Counted from the stretch's first letter, positions 23,593-33,113 are shown. The stretch: DNA of 60,562 nucleotides from Firm-04 sp045627405 (GCA_045627405.1 JAZQNP010000059.1:1-60562), one strand, 5' to 3'. The notes: generated by a model not told the origin, from the letters alone. Made by a program: numbers and translations.

Positions 23593-24335
23593 CAGCGTTT
23601 GGAGGCGGAGGTGACGACGATGGTATCATAACCGCCCTGCGTGTAGCTGACATGCAGACTGACCACATCGACCGTCACTGCAATGGTATAGGACGACGAG
23701 ACCGGCGGTTCATCGAGTTCCAGCCATTCATAGACATCTTCCGCATTTTCGATGATAAAATAGCCGCGTTCGCGGGTATCGGCGGGGAAGTAGGGGAAAT
23801 CCGCCTGATTGTCCACGCGCAGATAGAGACCGTTCGGGTTGTCCGCATCAGACGATGCCAGCACGGTGAGGATGCCGTTTGTGCTGAGCGAGCCGTTATA
23901 GGTAAAGTCCGCATCGAGAGAGGAGACGCTGCTGCCGCTGACCGTACCGCTGTACCGGTCGAGTGTCCAGTTCAGATATTCGGTGCCGGCTTCGAGCGGC
24001 GCGCCGTAACCGTCTTCGCTGTCTGCGGGAACGGCTTCCAGACCGCGTTCACTCCAAAGCAGCTTGGTTTCGCCGGTATCGGCAGTGCTGCCCGTTGTCG
24101 TGGTCTCCGCAGCACCGGTCTCGTCTGCTGCGGCAGTTGTGGTTTCCGTGTCGGCAGTTGTCTCCGCCTCGGCAGAAGTGACAACGGCGGTGGTTGTTGT
24201 TGTCTCGGCGGAAGAGGCGGTGGTTTCGGCATCCGATGTTTCATCGGATGCGGTGTTGTCAGCTTTGGAACAGGCGGTCATCGCGGCGAGGCAGATTCCG
24301 GCGCAGCATACCGCAAGCATTTTTTTTAGTTGCAT
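23592..24335 (-). CDS. Lipoprotein with acidic Thr/Ala linker, function unknown
   Basis: 247 residues. The signal MQLKKMLAVCCAGICLAAMTAC ends at a lipobox Cys (22), followed by about 80 residues of repetitive Thr/Ala/Glu linker. A C-terminal domain of about 140 residues contains LNWTLDRYSGTVSGSS, NGLYLRVDNQADFPYFPADTRERGYFIIENAEDVYEWLEL and a final TVDVVSLHVSYTQGG strand. I do not recognise the domain. I start at the Met directly before the signal; a longer frame has a non-signal-like leader. Own promoter (24366-24394) and terminator, so monocistronic. Probably anchored on the outer face of the membrane. Confidence 0.82.
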   Translation of the reverse strand: MQLKKMLAVCCAGICLAAMTACSKADNTASDETSDAETTASSAETTTTTAVVTSAEAETTADTETTTAAADETGAAETTTTGSTADTGETKLLWSERGLEAVPADSEDGYGAPLEAGTEYLNWTLDRYSGTVSGSSVSSLDADFTYNGSLSTNGILTVLASSDADNPNGLYLRVDNQADFPYFPADTRERGYFIIENAEDVYEWLELDEPPVSSSYTIAVTVDVVSLHVSYTQGGYDTIVVTSASKR

Positions 24336-24365
24336 AACAATCCCCCTATCGGTTTTCTTGCTATC

Positions 24366-24394
24366 ATCATAGCACAAAACAGGGAAAAAAGCAA
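24366..24394 (-). promoter_or_regulatory. Promoter of the lipoprotein gene
   Basis: On the minus strand TTGCTT, 17-bp spacer ending TGTGC, TATGAT. Confidence 0.65.
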
Positions 24395-24398
24395 GCAT

Positions 24399-24431
24399 AA
24401 AAAAAGGGACCTCGCATTTTCAGCGGGTCCG
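24399..24431 (-). terminator. Probable terminator downstream of the YfhO-like gene
   Basis: GGACC(CGC)/(GCG)GGTCC arms with a seven-T run on the minus strand. It lies about 200 bp beyond the stop codon at 24637. Confidence 0.6.
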
Positions 24432-24636
24432 GATCACAAATCAATACAGATGGGAATAGGGAAATAAGAAATTGGGAAAATGGGGCTTGAAATCAAGCAT
24501 AAAGCAGCGTGCCGTGCGGCACATCCGCTTCAATGATTACAGTATACTGCCGAAAGATTAAAATAACCTGAAAGATTTTTTATTTTCGGAAAATTCTTTT
24601 GAGAGGGGAAAACGCCGGTCAATGCAGCGGAGCATT
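24432..24636. other. Spacer, 3' region of the YfhO-like transcript
   Basis: About 200 bp without a convincing ORF. A small palindrome GTGCCGTGCGGCAC (about 24511) and CTTGAAATCAAG (about 24486) are the only hairpins seen. Confidence 0.4.
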
Positions 24637-27345
24637 CTAAAAGAGGCTGATCACGCTGCCGACTGCCCAGAGGATGACCGGCAGGCAGTAAATGACGGCG
24701 ATGACCGCGCCGTAAGCAACCTGTGTCAGCGCGTAGGATATGGTTCCGATGCGGCGCATGGCGTTCGGAGAGAGGCGTTTTCGGAGAAACATGCCAAAGA
24801 AGGCTGCGAGCAGCAGTCCGGCTGCCGCAATCAGACATCCGGTGCGCAGACCGCTGACGTGAAACCGCAGCACAACAGCAGAGCTGCCTGCCGGCACCTC
24901 CACGGCAGTCATGCAGTCGCAGACGCGGTAAACCGGAACTGTTTTGCCGTTGACCGAAGCAGTGAAGCCCTCGTCATAGGCGACGGAGAACAGCAGTGTT
25001 TTCGGGGAATCGGCGTGATATTCTGCGGTATATGTTCCGTTTCTGTAAGTCAGATCTGTGCCGTCGGCAGCAGCGACAGCCGCAGCAACCTGTTCGAGAT
25101 CCATACCGAACACGCCGAAGCTCTCGCAGGTGAAATCCTGCTGCACTTTCACCAGAACAGTGACATAGCTGTTTTCAAAAACGCCGAGTGTGATCAGACC
25201 GTTTTTGCTGCTTTCGGGATATTGGTTTTCCAGCACTTTCCCGTTGACCGCAACGCTGACGGCACGATCGCGGTCTGTTTGCAGTTCCGTTTCGGTTTGG
25301 GAATACAGATCGAAATAGAGAGCCTGTTTTCCGCTGACGAACATGGAAAAGCGCAGAGAGCCGACCTGATCCGGATTGTCGAGCGTGCAGAGGAAATTGC
25401 CGTTTTCATCCTCGGAGAGCGCGGCATTCTGCTGCTTGGTGCAGGGGTACTCCGTGATGAAATCATGCAGATTGAGCAGGGATTCTCCGAGAAATTGCTG
25501 TACGTCCGCACGTTTTCCGTCCGGAAGGGATGCGATTTCGGCAGGTGCCGCGTCCACCGCAACGGCAGCGGGCAGGACGATGTGGCTTTCGGCGGCGGCG
25601 AGCGAACCGTCCGCATTGATTTGCTCAGTCCATTCAGGGAATTCGCCGTGTACGCCGACCAGATAGCGCACATGCCAGAGTGCGTCGGTCAGCACCGTGC
25701 CGCCGACGGAATTGACCTCCATCCAGTAGGAGCTGTATCCCATGCGCTTGACGCCGTGCAGAAAATCGCTGCGCGTCATGGAGGTGTAGTGTGCCAGTGT
25801 CGGGCGCATCAGTGCGCCGACCAGATTTGCATGGGTATATTTGCGTGTCAGCCGCACGCGTGCTACGGCATCGCCGCTGTTGTCCGGGAGCAGCTCGCCC
25901 ATATCGGCTGACTGTGCAAAAAGTGCGTCGTCATTTGCCGCAGAGCCGACATAGCAGTGGAAGTTCATGGCAAATTCGCAGCAAAAGAGCAGTGCTGCGA
26001 GAATTGTGCAGCCGCGCAGCGAGATGCTCCGCGTGCGGTGATACCGCAGCAGCAAAGTGTATCCGAGAAAGAGCAGCAGCACAGGAATGAGCAGAAGCAG
26101 AAAGCTCTGCGGTGAGAGCCAGAGTGACTGTGCATAGGAGAGCAGCTTATCTTTTGCAAGCAGAATCAGCAGTGCGTCAGCGGTCAGCACGGCAATGAGA
26201 ATGCCGATGACAGAGAGAACCGGCTTGCGGCTGCGGGCTTGCGGCGATTCCGATGCAGGGCAGCGAGCCGCTTCTGTAAACTGTTCCGCCGTGAGCGTCA
26301 GCAGCAGCAGAACAGGGATCATGCCAAAGCGCAGCGGAAATGCCTGATAGCTGCCGGTCTGCCACATCATGCAGATCGGGTCGAGCAGGATTGCAAGCAG
26401 CAGGAGAAGAAAAAGTCTGCGGTCGCGGTGCAGGAGATCGGTCTGTGCTTTCCTGCGCAGGAATACGGGAATGACCGCAAAGACGATTGTTGTGCAGAAA
26501 AGGACGCCGAGCTTATCCTGCAAATGGTTGAACAGCCAGCTTTGCATGAGATGCTCTGCGACGCTTCCGCTGCGGGCAGAGCGTATGACTTGCAGGAAGC
26601 AGGGCAGCCAGACCGCGGCAGTCATACATGCCGCGAGCAGGTTTGCGGTCCAGAATCTCCGTGCGGCGGTGCCGCGCAGCTTTGCGTCTTTATACAAAAA
26701 CCGCAGCGACAGCGCGACATAGATGATTACAAAGAGGATGATCATGTAGCAGAGATAAAAGCACAGAATCATCACCGCAGAGAGCATCAGACAATAGGGC
26801 AGCGCACTGCCCTTGTTGAGCAGATGCCGCAGCGTGAGCATCAGCAGCGGGAAGGTCAGCAGGATGTCGAGCCACATCAGGTTCTGGTAGTAGAACAGAC
26901 CGTATCCGGAGCAGCCGTACATCACGGCGAGCAGAATGCACATCGGATTTGCAAGCTCCGGCACACGCCGCCGCAGCCAGAGTGCAGCGGTACCCGAAGC
27001 GAGCGCGAGCTTGATGAACACGAGCAGATTGACAAGCAGATCGGCAGGTGTATCGCAGACCAGCACGAGCAGCGAGAGCGGATTGCTGAGAAAGAAAAAG
27101 AAAATGCCGTAGAACTGCATGCCGCCTGCGTTCAGCAAGGAATAGGTGATTGTTTCGCCGCTCTGCACGAGTTGTTTGAACTGCACCAGCAGCGGCACCG
27201 CCTGCTGTTCCATGTCGCACCAGACGACGGAGTTTCCGCCGCAGGGGAACAGTCCGTAGACACGGCTGCACAGCAGAAAAAGCAGGAAGGTAATCAGACA
27301 CGCGGGCAGGGCAGAAGCCGCATCCCGCACAAGTCGTTGTTTCAT
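24637..27345 (-). CDS. YfhO-family multi-pass membrane protein (putative GT-C glycosyltransferase)
   Basis: 902 residues. A dozen or more hydrophobic segments (about 10-480), a large soluble C-terminal region (about 490-860) and one or two final membrane segments match the YfhO family. Early landmarks are GGNSVVWCDMEQQAVPLL and LNAGGMQFYGIFFFFLSNPLSLLVL. B. subtilis YfhO is implicated in glycosylating lipoteichoic acid with lipid-linked sugars; the substrate here is unknown. I start at MKQRLV because AAGGAG lies seven bases upstream; a frame 13 codons longer lacks a site. Own promoter at 27397-27425. Confidence 0.85.
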   Translation of the reverse strand: MKQRLVRDAASALPACLITFLLFLLCSRVYGLFPCGGNSVVWCDMEQQAVPLLVQFKQLVQSGETITYSLLNAGGMQFYGIFFFFLSNPLSLLVLVCDTPADLLVNLLVFIKLALASGTAALWLRRRVPELANPMCILLAVMYGCSGYGLFYYQNLMWLDILLTFPLLMLTLRHLLNKGSALPYCLMLSAVMILCFYLCYMIILFVIIYVALSLRFLYKDAKLRGTAARRFWTANLLAACMTAAVWLPCFLQVIRSARSGSVAEHLMQSWLFNHLQDKLGVLFCTTIVFAVIPVFLRRKAQTDLLHRDRRLFLLLLLAILLDPICMMWQTGSYQAFPLRFGMIPVLLLLTLTAEQFTEAARCPASESPQARSRKPVLSVIGILIAVLTADALLILLAKDKLLSYAQSLWLSPQSFLLLLIPVLLLFLGYTLLLRYHRTRSISLRGCTILAALLFCCEFAMNFHCYVGSAANDDALFAQSADMGELLPDNSGDAVARVRLTRKYTHANLVGALMRPTLAHYTSMTRSDFLHGVKRMGYSSYWMEVNSVGGTVLTDALWHVRYLVGVHGEFPEWTEQINADGSLAAAESHIVLPAAVAVDAAPAEIASLPDGKRADVQQFLGESLLNLHDFITEYPCTKQQNAALSEDENGNFLCTLDNPDQVGSLRFSMFVSGKQALYFDLYSQTETELQTDRDRAVSVAVNGKVLENQYPESSKNGLITLGVFENSYVTVLVKVQQDFTCESFGVFGMDLEQVAAAVAAADGTDLTYRNGTYTAEYHADSPKTLLFSVAYDEGFTASVNGKTVPVYRVCDCMTAVEVPAGSSAVVLRFHVSGLRTGCLIAAAGLLLAAFFGMFLRKRLSPNAMRRIGTISYALTQVAYGAVIAVIYCLPVILWAVGSVISLF

Positions 27346-27396
27346 TTTGAGACTCCTTTTTTGTGACATGCGGAGGTTTTTCAATCATACGTCACG

Positions 27397-27425
27397 ATTA
27401 TAGCACATTACGCAGAAAAAGGCAA
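27397..27425 (-). promoter_or_regulatory. Promoter of the YfhO-like gene
   Basis: On the minus strand TTGCCT, 17-bp spacer ending TGTGC, TATAAT. Confidence 0.7.
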
Positions 27426-27490
27426 GGTGTTCCTCTGTTTTTTCATAAAAATGTAAGGAATGAAAAAGAAGCACATCCTGCTCTTTTGAA

Positions 27491-27530
27491 CAGAAAAAGA
27501 CAGACACTCCGCAAAGAGCATCTGTCTGCA
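27491..27530 (-). terminator. Terminator of the hprK-whiA operon
   Basis: AGACAGATGCTC pairs with GAGTGTCTGTCT on the minus strand, followed by a T-rich run. Confidence 0.75.
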
Positions 27531-27543
27531 TAGCTTACTATAT

Positions 27544-27609
27544 CTATCTTGTTTTCGTATTCCTGATGAATATGAGCATTGCGCCAAACAATAGAAATAC
27601 CGCAGCCAT
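27544..27609 (-). CDS. 21-residue hydrophobic micro-ORF coupled to whiA
   Basis: The ATG overlaps the whiA stop as TAATG, so reinitiation could drive it. The 21 residues are a hydrophobic stretch (MAAVFLLFGAMLIFI) with a basic end (RNTKTR), enough for one membrane span. It ends before the operon terminator. There is no clear ribosome site of its own. It may be a chance frame; conservation would decide. Confidence 0.3.
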   Translation of the reverse strand: MAAVFLLFGAMLIFIRNTKTR

Positions 27610-28517
27610 TATTTCAGCTTCGCCGCGATTTCGGAGATCTTTTGCAGGCGGTGATGCACACCGGAACGGGAGATCGGGGGATGGAGCATTGCGCCCAGTT
27701 CTCTGAGACTTGCCTCAGGTTCGTCGAGCCGGATGCGGGCGATCTGCTGCAAGTTTTCCGGCAGCGCATCGAGACCGATGGTCTGCGCGATGTGCTGGAT
27801 TTCCGCGACCTGTTCTGCGCCGGCGGCAACGGCTTTGTCGATGTTTGCGAGATCACAGTTCATGCGCCGGTTGGTTTTGCTGCGAAGGTCGCGCAGCACC
27901 TGCTGATTGATCAGTTCGATTGCCGCGTTCTGCGCGCCGAAATAGACCAGCGCATCACAGATCTGCTCATTTTGTTTGAGATAGAGCAGGAGTTCGTTGT
28001 TGCGTGCAGTGGTTTTCATCGGAATCGGCGTATCGAGTGCAGCGAGCATTTCCTGCAAGGCGACGCCGAACACCGCATCGGGCAGAGCGAGTTCGAGGTG
28101 ATAGCTGCGCTGCGGATCCGTCACGCTTCCGCACATGACAAAAGTCCCTGCTGCAATGAGCATCAGAGTCCGTTCAGAGCGGCCGTGCAGTGCATCGGCG
28201 CGGCGGTTCTGATCAATATGCAGTGCATCGGCAAGTGCGGCAACGGCATCCTTGCCGCTCAGCGTATAACACCAAAGAGGGGCTTTGCCTCTGCGCTGAC
28301 GGTATTCGGTATCGAGTGCATCGGGATGGACACCGGCAGCTTTCAGCAGCTTTGGAAACAGCACGGCAAATGCTTCACATTCTGTCTGCACGGCGATTTC
28401 GTCGGCAGAGAAGCGGCGTGCGGCGAGCAGAACGCCGGTGAGAAATGCGCGGCGGTCGTCGGGTGTTTTGACCGCGGTGCAGATTTCGGTTTTGGCTTTA
28501 TTAGAAAAGGATGCCAT
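27609..28517 (-). CDS. whiA: WhiA-family regulator
   Basis: 302 residues, near the usual 300-320. The N-terminal half has the degenerate LAGLIDADG-like fold of WhiA. The C-terminal helix-turn-helix contains ANIDKAVAAGAEQVAEIQHI, the family-typical NxxK segment, and ends LGAMLHPPISRSGVHHRLQKISEIA. In Streptomyces WhiA is a sporulation regulator; in B. subtilis it affects cell division and nucleoid organisation. It sits last in hprK-murB-rapZ-whiA, the order expected in many Firmicutes. About 72 bp separate it from rapZ. A 21-codon frame is coupled to its stop. Confidence 0.96.
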   Translation of the reverse strand: MASFSNKAKTEICTAVKTPDDRRAFLTGVLLAARRFSADEIAVQTECEAFAVLFPKLLKAAGVHPDALDTEYRQRRGKAPLWCYTLSGKDAVAALADALHIDQNRRADALHGRSERTLMLIAAGTFVMCGSVTDPQRSYHLELALPDAVFGVALQEMLAALDTPIPMKTTARNNELLLYLKQNEQICDALVYFGAQNAAIELINQQVLRDLRSKTNRRMNCDLANIDKAVAAGAEQVAEIQHIAQTIGLDALPENLQQIARIRLDEPEASLRELGAMLHPPISRSGVHHRLQKISEIAAKLK

Positions 28518-28589
28518 CGGTTGACACCACCTGATTGATATAGAATGCGCTTCATACTCCGCCGGATCGGAGAATGATACGGGCGCGGA

Positions 28590-29477
28590 TTATGTAGCGT
28601 TGCGGTCTTTTTTATAGTCGCGGTGATGGGTAAGGATTTGCAGATCATCTTTGCGCAGAGCCTCAGAGACCAGTTCGGCAAAGGTGACTGAACGGTGCTG
28701 ACCGCCTGTGCAGCCGAAGCCGATGACGAGCTGTGTTCTGCCTTCGCGGATGTAAAGCGGAATCAGGAATTTGAGCATTTCGGTGACTTTTTTGAAATAC
28801 TCCTGAGAATCCGGTGAATCCATGACATAGGTCTGCACGCATTTTTCCTTTCCGGTATGCTCACGCAGTGCATCGACGTAATAGGGGTTCGGCAGACATC
28901 GCATGTCGAAGACGAGATCGGCTTCGAGCGGTGCGCCGTATTTGAATCCGAAGCTCATGACCTGAATGACCATTGCGTCGGTGATATGCGGGATGAAGAG
29001 ATTTTTGATCTGATCTTTGAGCTGAGAGGTAGAGGTGAGGGAGGAATCGAGCAGGAGATCGGCAGAAGCACGCAGCGGCTGCAAATGTTCCTGTTCATAG
29101 CGGATTGCGGCATTGGTATCGCCTTCGAAGCGGCGTGCCGCGAGCGGATGGCTGCGTCTGCCGGTGCGGAAGCGGGTGATCAGCACGTTTTCGGAGGCTT
29201 CCATGCAGAGCATCTTGAAGCGGACTTCCTCGTGCATCTCCTTTTTGAGATTGCGGTAGGTTTCGATCAGCTCGGAGTAGCGGTGGCAGGAGCGAATATC
29301 GACAACAACAGCCGCACGCAGATACCTGCCGCCTTTTCCGAGGCAGTGAATGATAAAATCGTGCAGCATCGGCAGCGGGAGATTGTCAACAGCGTAGTAG
29401 CCGATGTCTTCGAGCGCGTTGAGTGCGCAGGTTTTTCCGGCACCTGCCATGCCGGTGATCAGGATGAGATCCATCAT
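28590..29477 (-). CDS. rapZ: RapZ/YvcJ-family P-loop nucleotide-binding protein
   Basis: 295 residues. The P-loop GMAGAGKT (9-16) is followed by YAVDNLPL and VVVDIRS in the N-terminal half. The C-terminal domain contains the conserved IGFGCTGGQHRSVTFAELV motif. E. coli RapZ controls GlmS synthesis through sRNA processing; the Firmicute orthologue YvcJ binds GTP and ATP and has a less clear role. The start has two adjacent ATGs and a weak ribosome site, so translation may depend on coupling to murB. Part of hprK-murB-rapZ-whiA. Confidence 0.95.
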   Translation of the reverse strand: MMDLILITGMAGAGKTCALNALEDIGYYAVDNLPLPMLHDFIIHCLGKGGRYLRAAVVVDIRSCHRYSELIETYRNLKKEMHEEVRFKMLCMEASENVLITRFRTGRRSHPLAARRFEGDTNAAIRYEQEHLQPLRASADLLLDSSLTSTSQLKDQIKNLFIPHITDAMVIQVMSFGFKYGAPLEADLVFDMRCLPNPYYVDALREHTGKEKCVQTYVMDSPDSQEYFKKVTEMLKFLIPLYIREGRTQLVIGFGCTGGQHRSVTFAELVSEALRKDDLQILTHHRDYKKDRNAT

Positions 29478-29621
29478 CGTATTATGTCGGTGCGAAGAAG
29501 AAACGCACCTCTCCTTTGAACCAGTTTCATTCAGAACATGCTGCTGTGCCGCATGCCTTCATGCTTTCACGCAGACGCTGCAAACAGCCGGATAGTCCGG
29601 CACTGTATCTGTACCGGTGTG

Positions 29622-30533
29622 TCAGTCGCCGAGGATTTCGGGTTCCAGTTCGAGTGTATAGCCGGTCTGCGTCCTGACGGTTTCCTGCACATGCGCACAG
29701 ACCGCCATGACATCGGCGTAGGTGGCACCGCCGCGGTTGACAACGAATCCGGCGTGCTTGCTGCTGACCTGTGCGCCGCCGACGCGGTAGCCTTTGAGGC
29801 CGCACCGGTCAATCAGGAGAGAGGCATAGCTCCCCTCCGGCCGCTTAAACGTGCTGCCTGCGCTTGGATATTCGAGCGGCTGTTTGGTCTGCCGTCTGCC
29901 GAGCAGATCGTGCATTGTCTCACGGATGCTTGCGGGATCGCCTTCGGTCAGCCGGAAGGAAGCCGAGAGAATGATCCAGTCCCGTTCCATGAAAATGCTG
30001 TGGCGGTAGCGCAGATCGAGAGCCTCCCGCGGGAGCGTGCGGATGCAGCCTGTTTCGTCGAGAATCTCCGCAGAAACGATGACCTGAGAGATTTCGCCGC
30101 CGTATGCACCGGCATTCATATAGACCGCACCGCCGACAGAGCCGGGGATGCCGTAGGCGAATTCGAGTCCTGTGCGCGCGGCATTCAGTGCCGCGAGACA
30201 GAGATTTTTGAGCGATGCGCCCGCCCCGCAGACAATGCAGTCGTCCTGCATTTTTGGGGGATCTGCAAATTTTCCGCCGAGTTTCAGAACAACGCCGGTA
30301 TAACCGGTATCGGGAACGAGCAGGTTGCTGCCCCTGCCGATCAGGCGAAACGGGATGGACTGCTCACGCAGATAGGCGACAATATTCTGGCAGGCGGTTA
30401 TATCCGGCAGTGTGATCAAAGCCAGACAGGGACCGCCGATATGAAATGTAGTATGTGCCGACATCGGCTCTGCGCGGGCGATCTGTGCGCCGTTTTGTTC
30501 GCAGAGTGCAGTCAGCTTTCCGAGATTGTGCAT
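29622..30533 (-). CDS. murB: UDP-N-acetylenolpyruvoylglucosamine reductase
   Basis: 303 residues. FAD-dependent enzyme that makes UDP-MurNAc for peptidoglycan. Motifs: HTTFHIGGPC near residue 27, LIGRGSNLLVPDTGYTGVV (FAD binding), GIPGSVGGAVYMNAGAYGGE near 130, and SAGSTFKRPEGSYASLLIDRCGLKG, which contains the catalytic serine. It ends with LELEPEILGD carrying the conserved Glu. Type II (about 300 residues, no extra loop). 30 bp behind hprK. Confidence 0.97.
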   Translation of the reverse strand: MHNLGKLTALCEQNGAQIARAEPMSAHTTFHIGGPCLALITLPDITACQNIVAYLREQSIPFRLIGRGSNLLVPDTGYTGVVLKLGGKFADPPKMQDDCIVCGAGASLKNLCLAALNAARTGLEFAYGIPGSVGGAVYMNAGAYGGEISQVIVSAEILDETGCIRTLPREALDLRYRHSIFMERDWIILSASFRLTEGDPASIRETMHDLLGRRQTKQPLEYPSAGSTFKRPEGSYASLLIDRCGLKGYRVGGAQVSSKHAGFVVNRGGATYADVMAVCAHVQETVRTQTGYTLELEPEILGD

Positions 30534-30563
30534 GGGTGGATCACCTTTCGTTCTGGGGGTTGA

Positions 30564-31532
30564 TTAGAACTGATCGAAATCCTTGACGGTTTCGGTGGCA
30601 TCCATGTCCTCATAGCCGAGGCGTTGGAGCAGTTCTTTGGTGGCATTGTAGCCCATTTTCTTCTGTCTGCTGTTCATCGCGGCGACTTCCATGATCACCG
30701 CGGTATTTCTGCCGGGCTTCACCGGAATGGTCATCGACGGGACTTTAACGCCGAGGATATTGGCATACTGTTCATCGACGCCCATGCGGTCATAGATTTT
30801 GCTTGCGTCCCACGGTTCCAGCTCGATGATCATGTCGATTTCCTGCTGCATTTTGACGGCACCCATACCGAAGAGCCGGCGGACGTTGATGATGCCGATG
30901 CCGCGCAGTTCGAGGAAGTGGCGGATATTTTCGGGGGACGTGCCGACGAGCTGAGTATTGGAGACCTTGCGGATCTCGACGGCATCGTCCGCGACAAGAC
31001 GGTGACCGCGCTTGACCAGCTCGATGGCGCACTCACTTTTTCCGACGCCGCTTTCACCGGTGATAAAGATGCCCTCACCGTAAATCTCGATGAGAACGCC
31101 GTGGCGGGTGACACGGGGTGCGAGATGCAGATTGAGGAACGACAGCAGTGCAGATGTAAAATGCGACGTGGACTCCGCTGTGCGAAGCACCGGCACCTGA
31201 TACTGCTGCGCGAGGGTCAGAATTTCCGCAAAGCAGGGCAGACCGCGGCTCAGGCAGAGGGCCTTGATGCGCTGCTGAAAGAGCTTTGTCAGATGCTCCA
31301 CGCGTTCTGTTTCGGGAATGGTGGAGAGATAGGCGAACTCCATTTTTCCGATGATCTGAATGCGCTCCGGATTGAAGTACTCATAGAAGCCCATGAGCTG
31401 CAAGCCCGGACGGGTAATGTCATTTTCGCTGATCAGAATTGCCTCAGGGTCCTTCGAGACGTAGAGAATTTCCAGCTTGAACTCGTCAATGATCTGTTTC
31501 AGTGTTACTGTAAACTGCTTTTGTTCGGACAT
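30564..31532 (-). CDS. hprK: HPr kinase/phosphorylase
   Basis: 322 residues. Phosphorylates Ser-46 of HPr and so links sugar supply to catabolite repression. The N-terminal domain (1-130) is followed by the catalytic RHGV (His 144), the Walker A GESGVGKS (159-166) and the HPrK/P signature EIRGIGIINVRRLFG-like region (here LELRGIGIINV). The start MSEQKQF follows AGGAGG; a longer frame upstream has none. First gene of the operon, from the promoter at 31574-31602. Its presence fits the CcpA/HPr type of sugar regulation, relevant to the galactan locus nearby. Confidence 0.97.
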   Translation of the reverse strand: MSEQKQFTVTLKQIIDEFKLEILYVSKDPEAILISENDITRPGLQLMGFYEYFNPERIQIIGKMEFAYLSTIPETERVEHLTKLFQQRIKALCLSRGLPCFAEILTLAQQYQVPVLRTAESTSHFTSALLSFLNLHLAPRVTRHGVLIEIYGEGIFITGESGVGKSECAIELVKRGHRLVADDAVEIRKVSNTQLVGTSPENIRHFLELRGIGIINVRRLFGMGAVKMQQEIDMIIELEPWDASKIYDRMGVDEQYANILGVKVPSMTIPVKPGRNTAVIMEVAAMNSRQKKMGYNATKELLQRLGYEDMDATETVKDFDQF

Positions 31533-31573
31533 GAAGACAGCCTCCTTTTGGATGATATGATAGTACACTTTTT

Positions 31574-31602
31574 ATCATACCACAAATCGCACAAAAATGC
31601 AA
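31574..31602 (-). promoter_or_regulatory. Promoter of hprK-murB-rapZ-whiA
   Basis: On the minus strand TTGCAT, 17-bp spacer, TATGAT. Confidence 0.7.
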
Positions 31603-31648
31603 GTCCGGCATGAAAATATTTACAAATAATATAGAATACCGCACGCAG

Positions 31649-31690
31649 AAAACAAGCCGGAACAGCAGTGCATGTGTTCCGGCTTGCGGC
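31649..31690 (-). terminator. Terminator of the gat operon
   Basis: AAGCCGGAACA pairs with TGTTCCGGCTT around a 10-nt loop, followed by GTTTTC on the minus strand. Confidence 0.75.
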
Positions 31691-31705
31691 ATGTCTATTC
31701 GGATT

Positions 31706-33103
31706 TCACAGTTTTGAGAGCTTTTCTTTGAGGACGGCAGTTGCCTCCTGCGGATTTGCAGCACCTTTTGTCCGCTTCATGATCTGTCCCATCAGAGCCT
31801 GAATCGCGGCATTTTTGCCGTTTTTGAAGTCTGCGACCGCTTTGGGATTTGCCGCGATGACCTCATCTGCGATGGATTCGAGCAGACCGGTATCCTGTAC
31901 CTGTTCGAGTCCCAGCTCTTTGACCAGCGCGGGAATATCCTTGCCGGTCTCCCGATAGGCTTCGAGCAGCTTTGCCGGTGCGCTGCGGTTGATTTTATTT
32001 GCAGCGCAGAGATTGGTCAGCTCTGCCCAGACCGCAGCGGGAATGCCCGCTGCCCCGCCATCCGCGAGCATCAGGTTTGCGAGCAGCTTGGGCTGCTGCA
32101 CCTGCGCTACGGCTTCGCTGTACAGATTTGCAAGCTTCGGCTCCGCGCAGAGTGACTGTGCCGTGGATTCGGGCAGCTTGAATTCGCCGGTGTATTTTGC
32201 AAGCCGCTCCTCCGGCAGATCGGGGATGGATGCGCGCAGCTCTGCGTGGTCGTCATCAGTCAGAATGATCGGCACGAGATCGGGGTCAGGGAAATAGCGG
32301 TAATCGTTTGCATTTTCCTTGACACGCATCGAATAGGTCTTATCTTTTTCGGGATCGTAGCGGCGTGTTTCCTGCACCAGCTCACGACCTGCTTCCGTCT
32401 CATCGATCTGACGCGCCTTCTCTGCGTCAATCGCGGCAACAATGTGCTTTAAGCTGTTGAGATTCTTGATCTCGGTGCGGGTATACAGATTGGTGTCACC
32501 GACCGGACGGATCGAGAGATTGACGTCGCAGCGCATCGAACCGGTCTCCATCTGGCAGTCGGAGACGCCGACCCAGCGGATCAGCTCGCGCAGGCGTTCG
32601 AGGTAAGCCTTTGCCTGTGCCGCAGTCCGGATATCCGGTTCCGAGACGATTTCGATGAGCGGGACACCGCAGCGGTTGCAGTCTGCGCCGGAGCCGCCGT
32701 CGGTATGCACGAGCTTGCCGGCATCCTCTTCGATGTGGATGCGGGTGATGCCGATGCGCTTCTCCTCGCCGTTTGCGACAATATCAATATAGCCGTGTTC
32801 GCAGAGCGGATGGTCGAGCTGCGAGATCTGATATGCCTTCGGCAGATCGGGATAGAAATAGTTTTTTCTGTCCATCTTGGAGAAATGGGCGATCTCACAG
32901 TTCAGCATCATGCCTGCGCGCGCAGCGAATTTGACGACCTCCTTGTTGAGTACCGGCAGCGTTCCCGGCATGCCCATGCAGACCGGACAGCAGCGCGTGT
33001 TCGGATCGCCGCCGTGATCGGCAGGGCAGTCGCAGAAGATTTTTGTTTTGGTACGCAGCTCGATGTGTACCTCTAATCCGATGACGGATTCGTATTTTGC
33101 CAT
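31706..33103 (-). CDS. gatB: Asp/Glu-tRNA amidotransferase subunit B
   Basis: 465 residues. Binds and kinases the misacylated tRNA in GatCAB. Begins YESVIGLEVHIELRTKTKIFC, with CRTCLGMPG-like TRCCPVCMGMPGTLPVLN near residue 40, then RKNYFYPDLPKAYQISQ and the GatB/YqeY tail domain to the C-terminus (about 320-465). The ATG at 33103 is preceded by AAGGAG, which overlaps the stop codon of the SIMPL gene, so the two are coupled. It is the last gene of gatC-gatA-SIMPL-gatB. Confidence 0.97.
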   Translation of the reverse strand: MAKYESVIGLEVHIELRTKTKIFCDCPADHGGDPNTRCCPVCMGMPGTLPVLNKEVVKFAARAGMMLNCEIAHFSKMDRKNYFYPDLPKAYQISQLDHPLCEHGYIDIVANGEEKRIGITRIHIEEDAGKLVHTDGGSGADCNRCGVPLIEIVSEPDIRTAAQAKAYLERLRELIRWVGVSDCQMETGSMRCDVNLSIRPVGDTNLYTRTEIKNLNSLKHIVAAIDAEKARQIDETEAGRELVQETRRYDPEKDKTYSMRVKENANDYRYFPDPDLVPIILTDDDHAELRASIPDLPEERLAKYTGEFKLPESTAQSLCAEPKLANLYSEAVAQVQQPKLLANLMLADGGAAGIPAAVWAELTNLCAANKINRSAPAKLLEAYRETGKDIPALVKELGLEQVQDTGLLESIADEVIAANPKAVADFKNGKNAAIQALMGQIMKRTKGAANPQEATAVLKEKLSKL

Positions 33104-33113
33104 AGTTTTCTCC

